Both the position numbers and the translations under genes were made by a program. Below, in pieces: positions 6,342 to 6,384 of a stretch of 6,384 nucleotides of DNA. The notes below the pieces were generated by a model, which saw only the letters and a program-made list of their open reading frames with translations, made no database searches and was not told the DNA's origin. Origin of the DNA: Clostridiales bacterium UBA3680 (lineage in GTDB: Bacteria > Bacillota > Clostridia > Lachnospirales > CAG-274); NCBI GenBank assembly GCA_002372875.1, contig DFJD01000108.1, forward strand, positions 1 through 6,384, in the 5' to 3' direction. Each line of letters opens with the position of its first letter. Within the stretch, counting starts at the first letter, position 1.

Positions 6342-6384
6342 AACTTTCCCTCCTCGCCCATCTGTCGGCTTCCCGTGTTGCTTC
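6342..6384 (-). promoter_or_regulatory. dnaG leader with strong ribosome binding site
   Basis: GGAGG (6353-6349 on the minus strand, within GAGGAGGG) lies 7 bases before the dnaG ATG and sets its start. The remaining bases to the window edge show no stop codon in two of the three minus-strand frames through this segment and no recognisable protein end. I can therefore neither identify an upstream gene nor place a promoter here. Confidence 0.6.

Noticed and set aside
6342..6384. Tail of an upstream gene before dnaG
   Set aside because: Only 43 bases are visible. None of the three minus-strand frames ends in a recognisable protein terminus, so no partial gene can be supported.
1..6384. A novel defence, mobile or otherwise undescribed system
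   Set aside because: All coding capacity is explained by five universally known core genes on one strand. There are no direct-repeat arrays, transposase or integrase sequences, RNA genes or compositional breaks visible by eye.

Overview
This window is a block of core housekeeping genes, all on the minus strand and read from high to low coordinates: dnaG (primase), rpoD/sigA (primary sigma factor), trmK (tRNA m1A22 methyltransferase), a NIF3/YbgI/DUF34 protein, then ftsH (membrane AAA+ protease). The sequence is moderately AT-rich by eye. The dnaG-sigA-trmK-NIF3 order, the short 359-residue sigma factor, the strong GGAGG-type ribosome binding sites and the DSD form of the primase TOPRIM motif point to a low-GC Gram-positive, most likely in Clostridia. 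I cannot name the species from sequence alone.

Layout in transcription order. Positions 6384-6342 hold only a leader with the dnaG ribosome binding site and no recognisable upstream gene end. dnaG (6341-4620) is followed by a 55-base gap with a stem-loop lacking a U-tract, then rpoD (4564-3485, GTG start). Directly after the rpoD stop is a strong intrinsic-terminator-like hairpin whose U-run touches the trmK Shine-Dalgarno sequence. trmK (3441-2764) overlaps the NIF3-family gene (2785-2006) by 22 bases, which suggests translational coupling. A 134-base gap (2005-1872) carries a good sigma-A-type promoter for ftsH, plus a weaker second candidate upstream. ftsH (1871-36, TTG start) ends five bases before a textbook terminator at 30-5.

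Functionally, dnaG and rpoD form the Gram-positive version of the macromolecular synthesis operon, linking replication priming to bulk transcription. trmK and the NIF3-family gene often follow sigA in Firmicutes. ftsH appears to be a separate transcription unit with its own promoter and terminator, possibly also receiving readthrough. No mobile element, CRISPR array, RNA gene, phage remnant or novel system is visible. The items worth a second look are regulatory: the terminator touching the trmK ribosome binding site, the abutting hairpins at the rpoD stop, the non-ATG starts of rpoD and ftsH, and the position of ftsH behind the NIF3-family gene.
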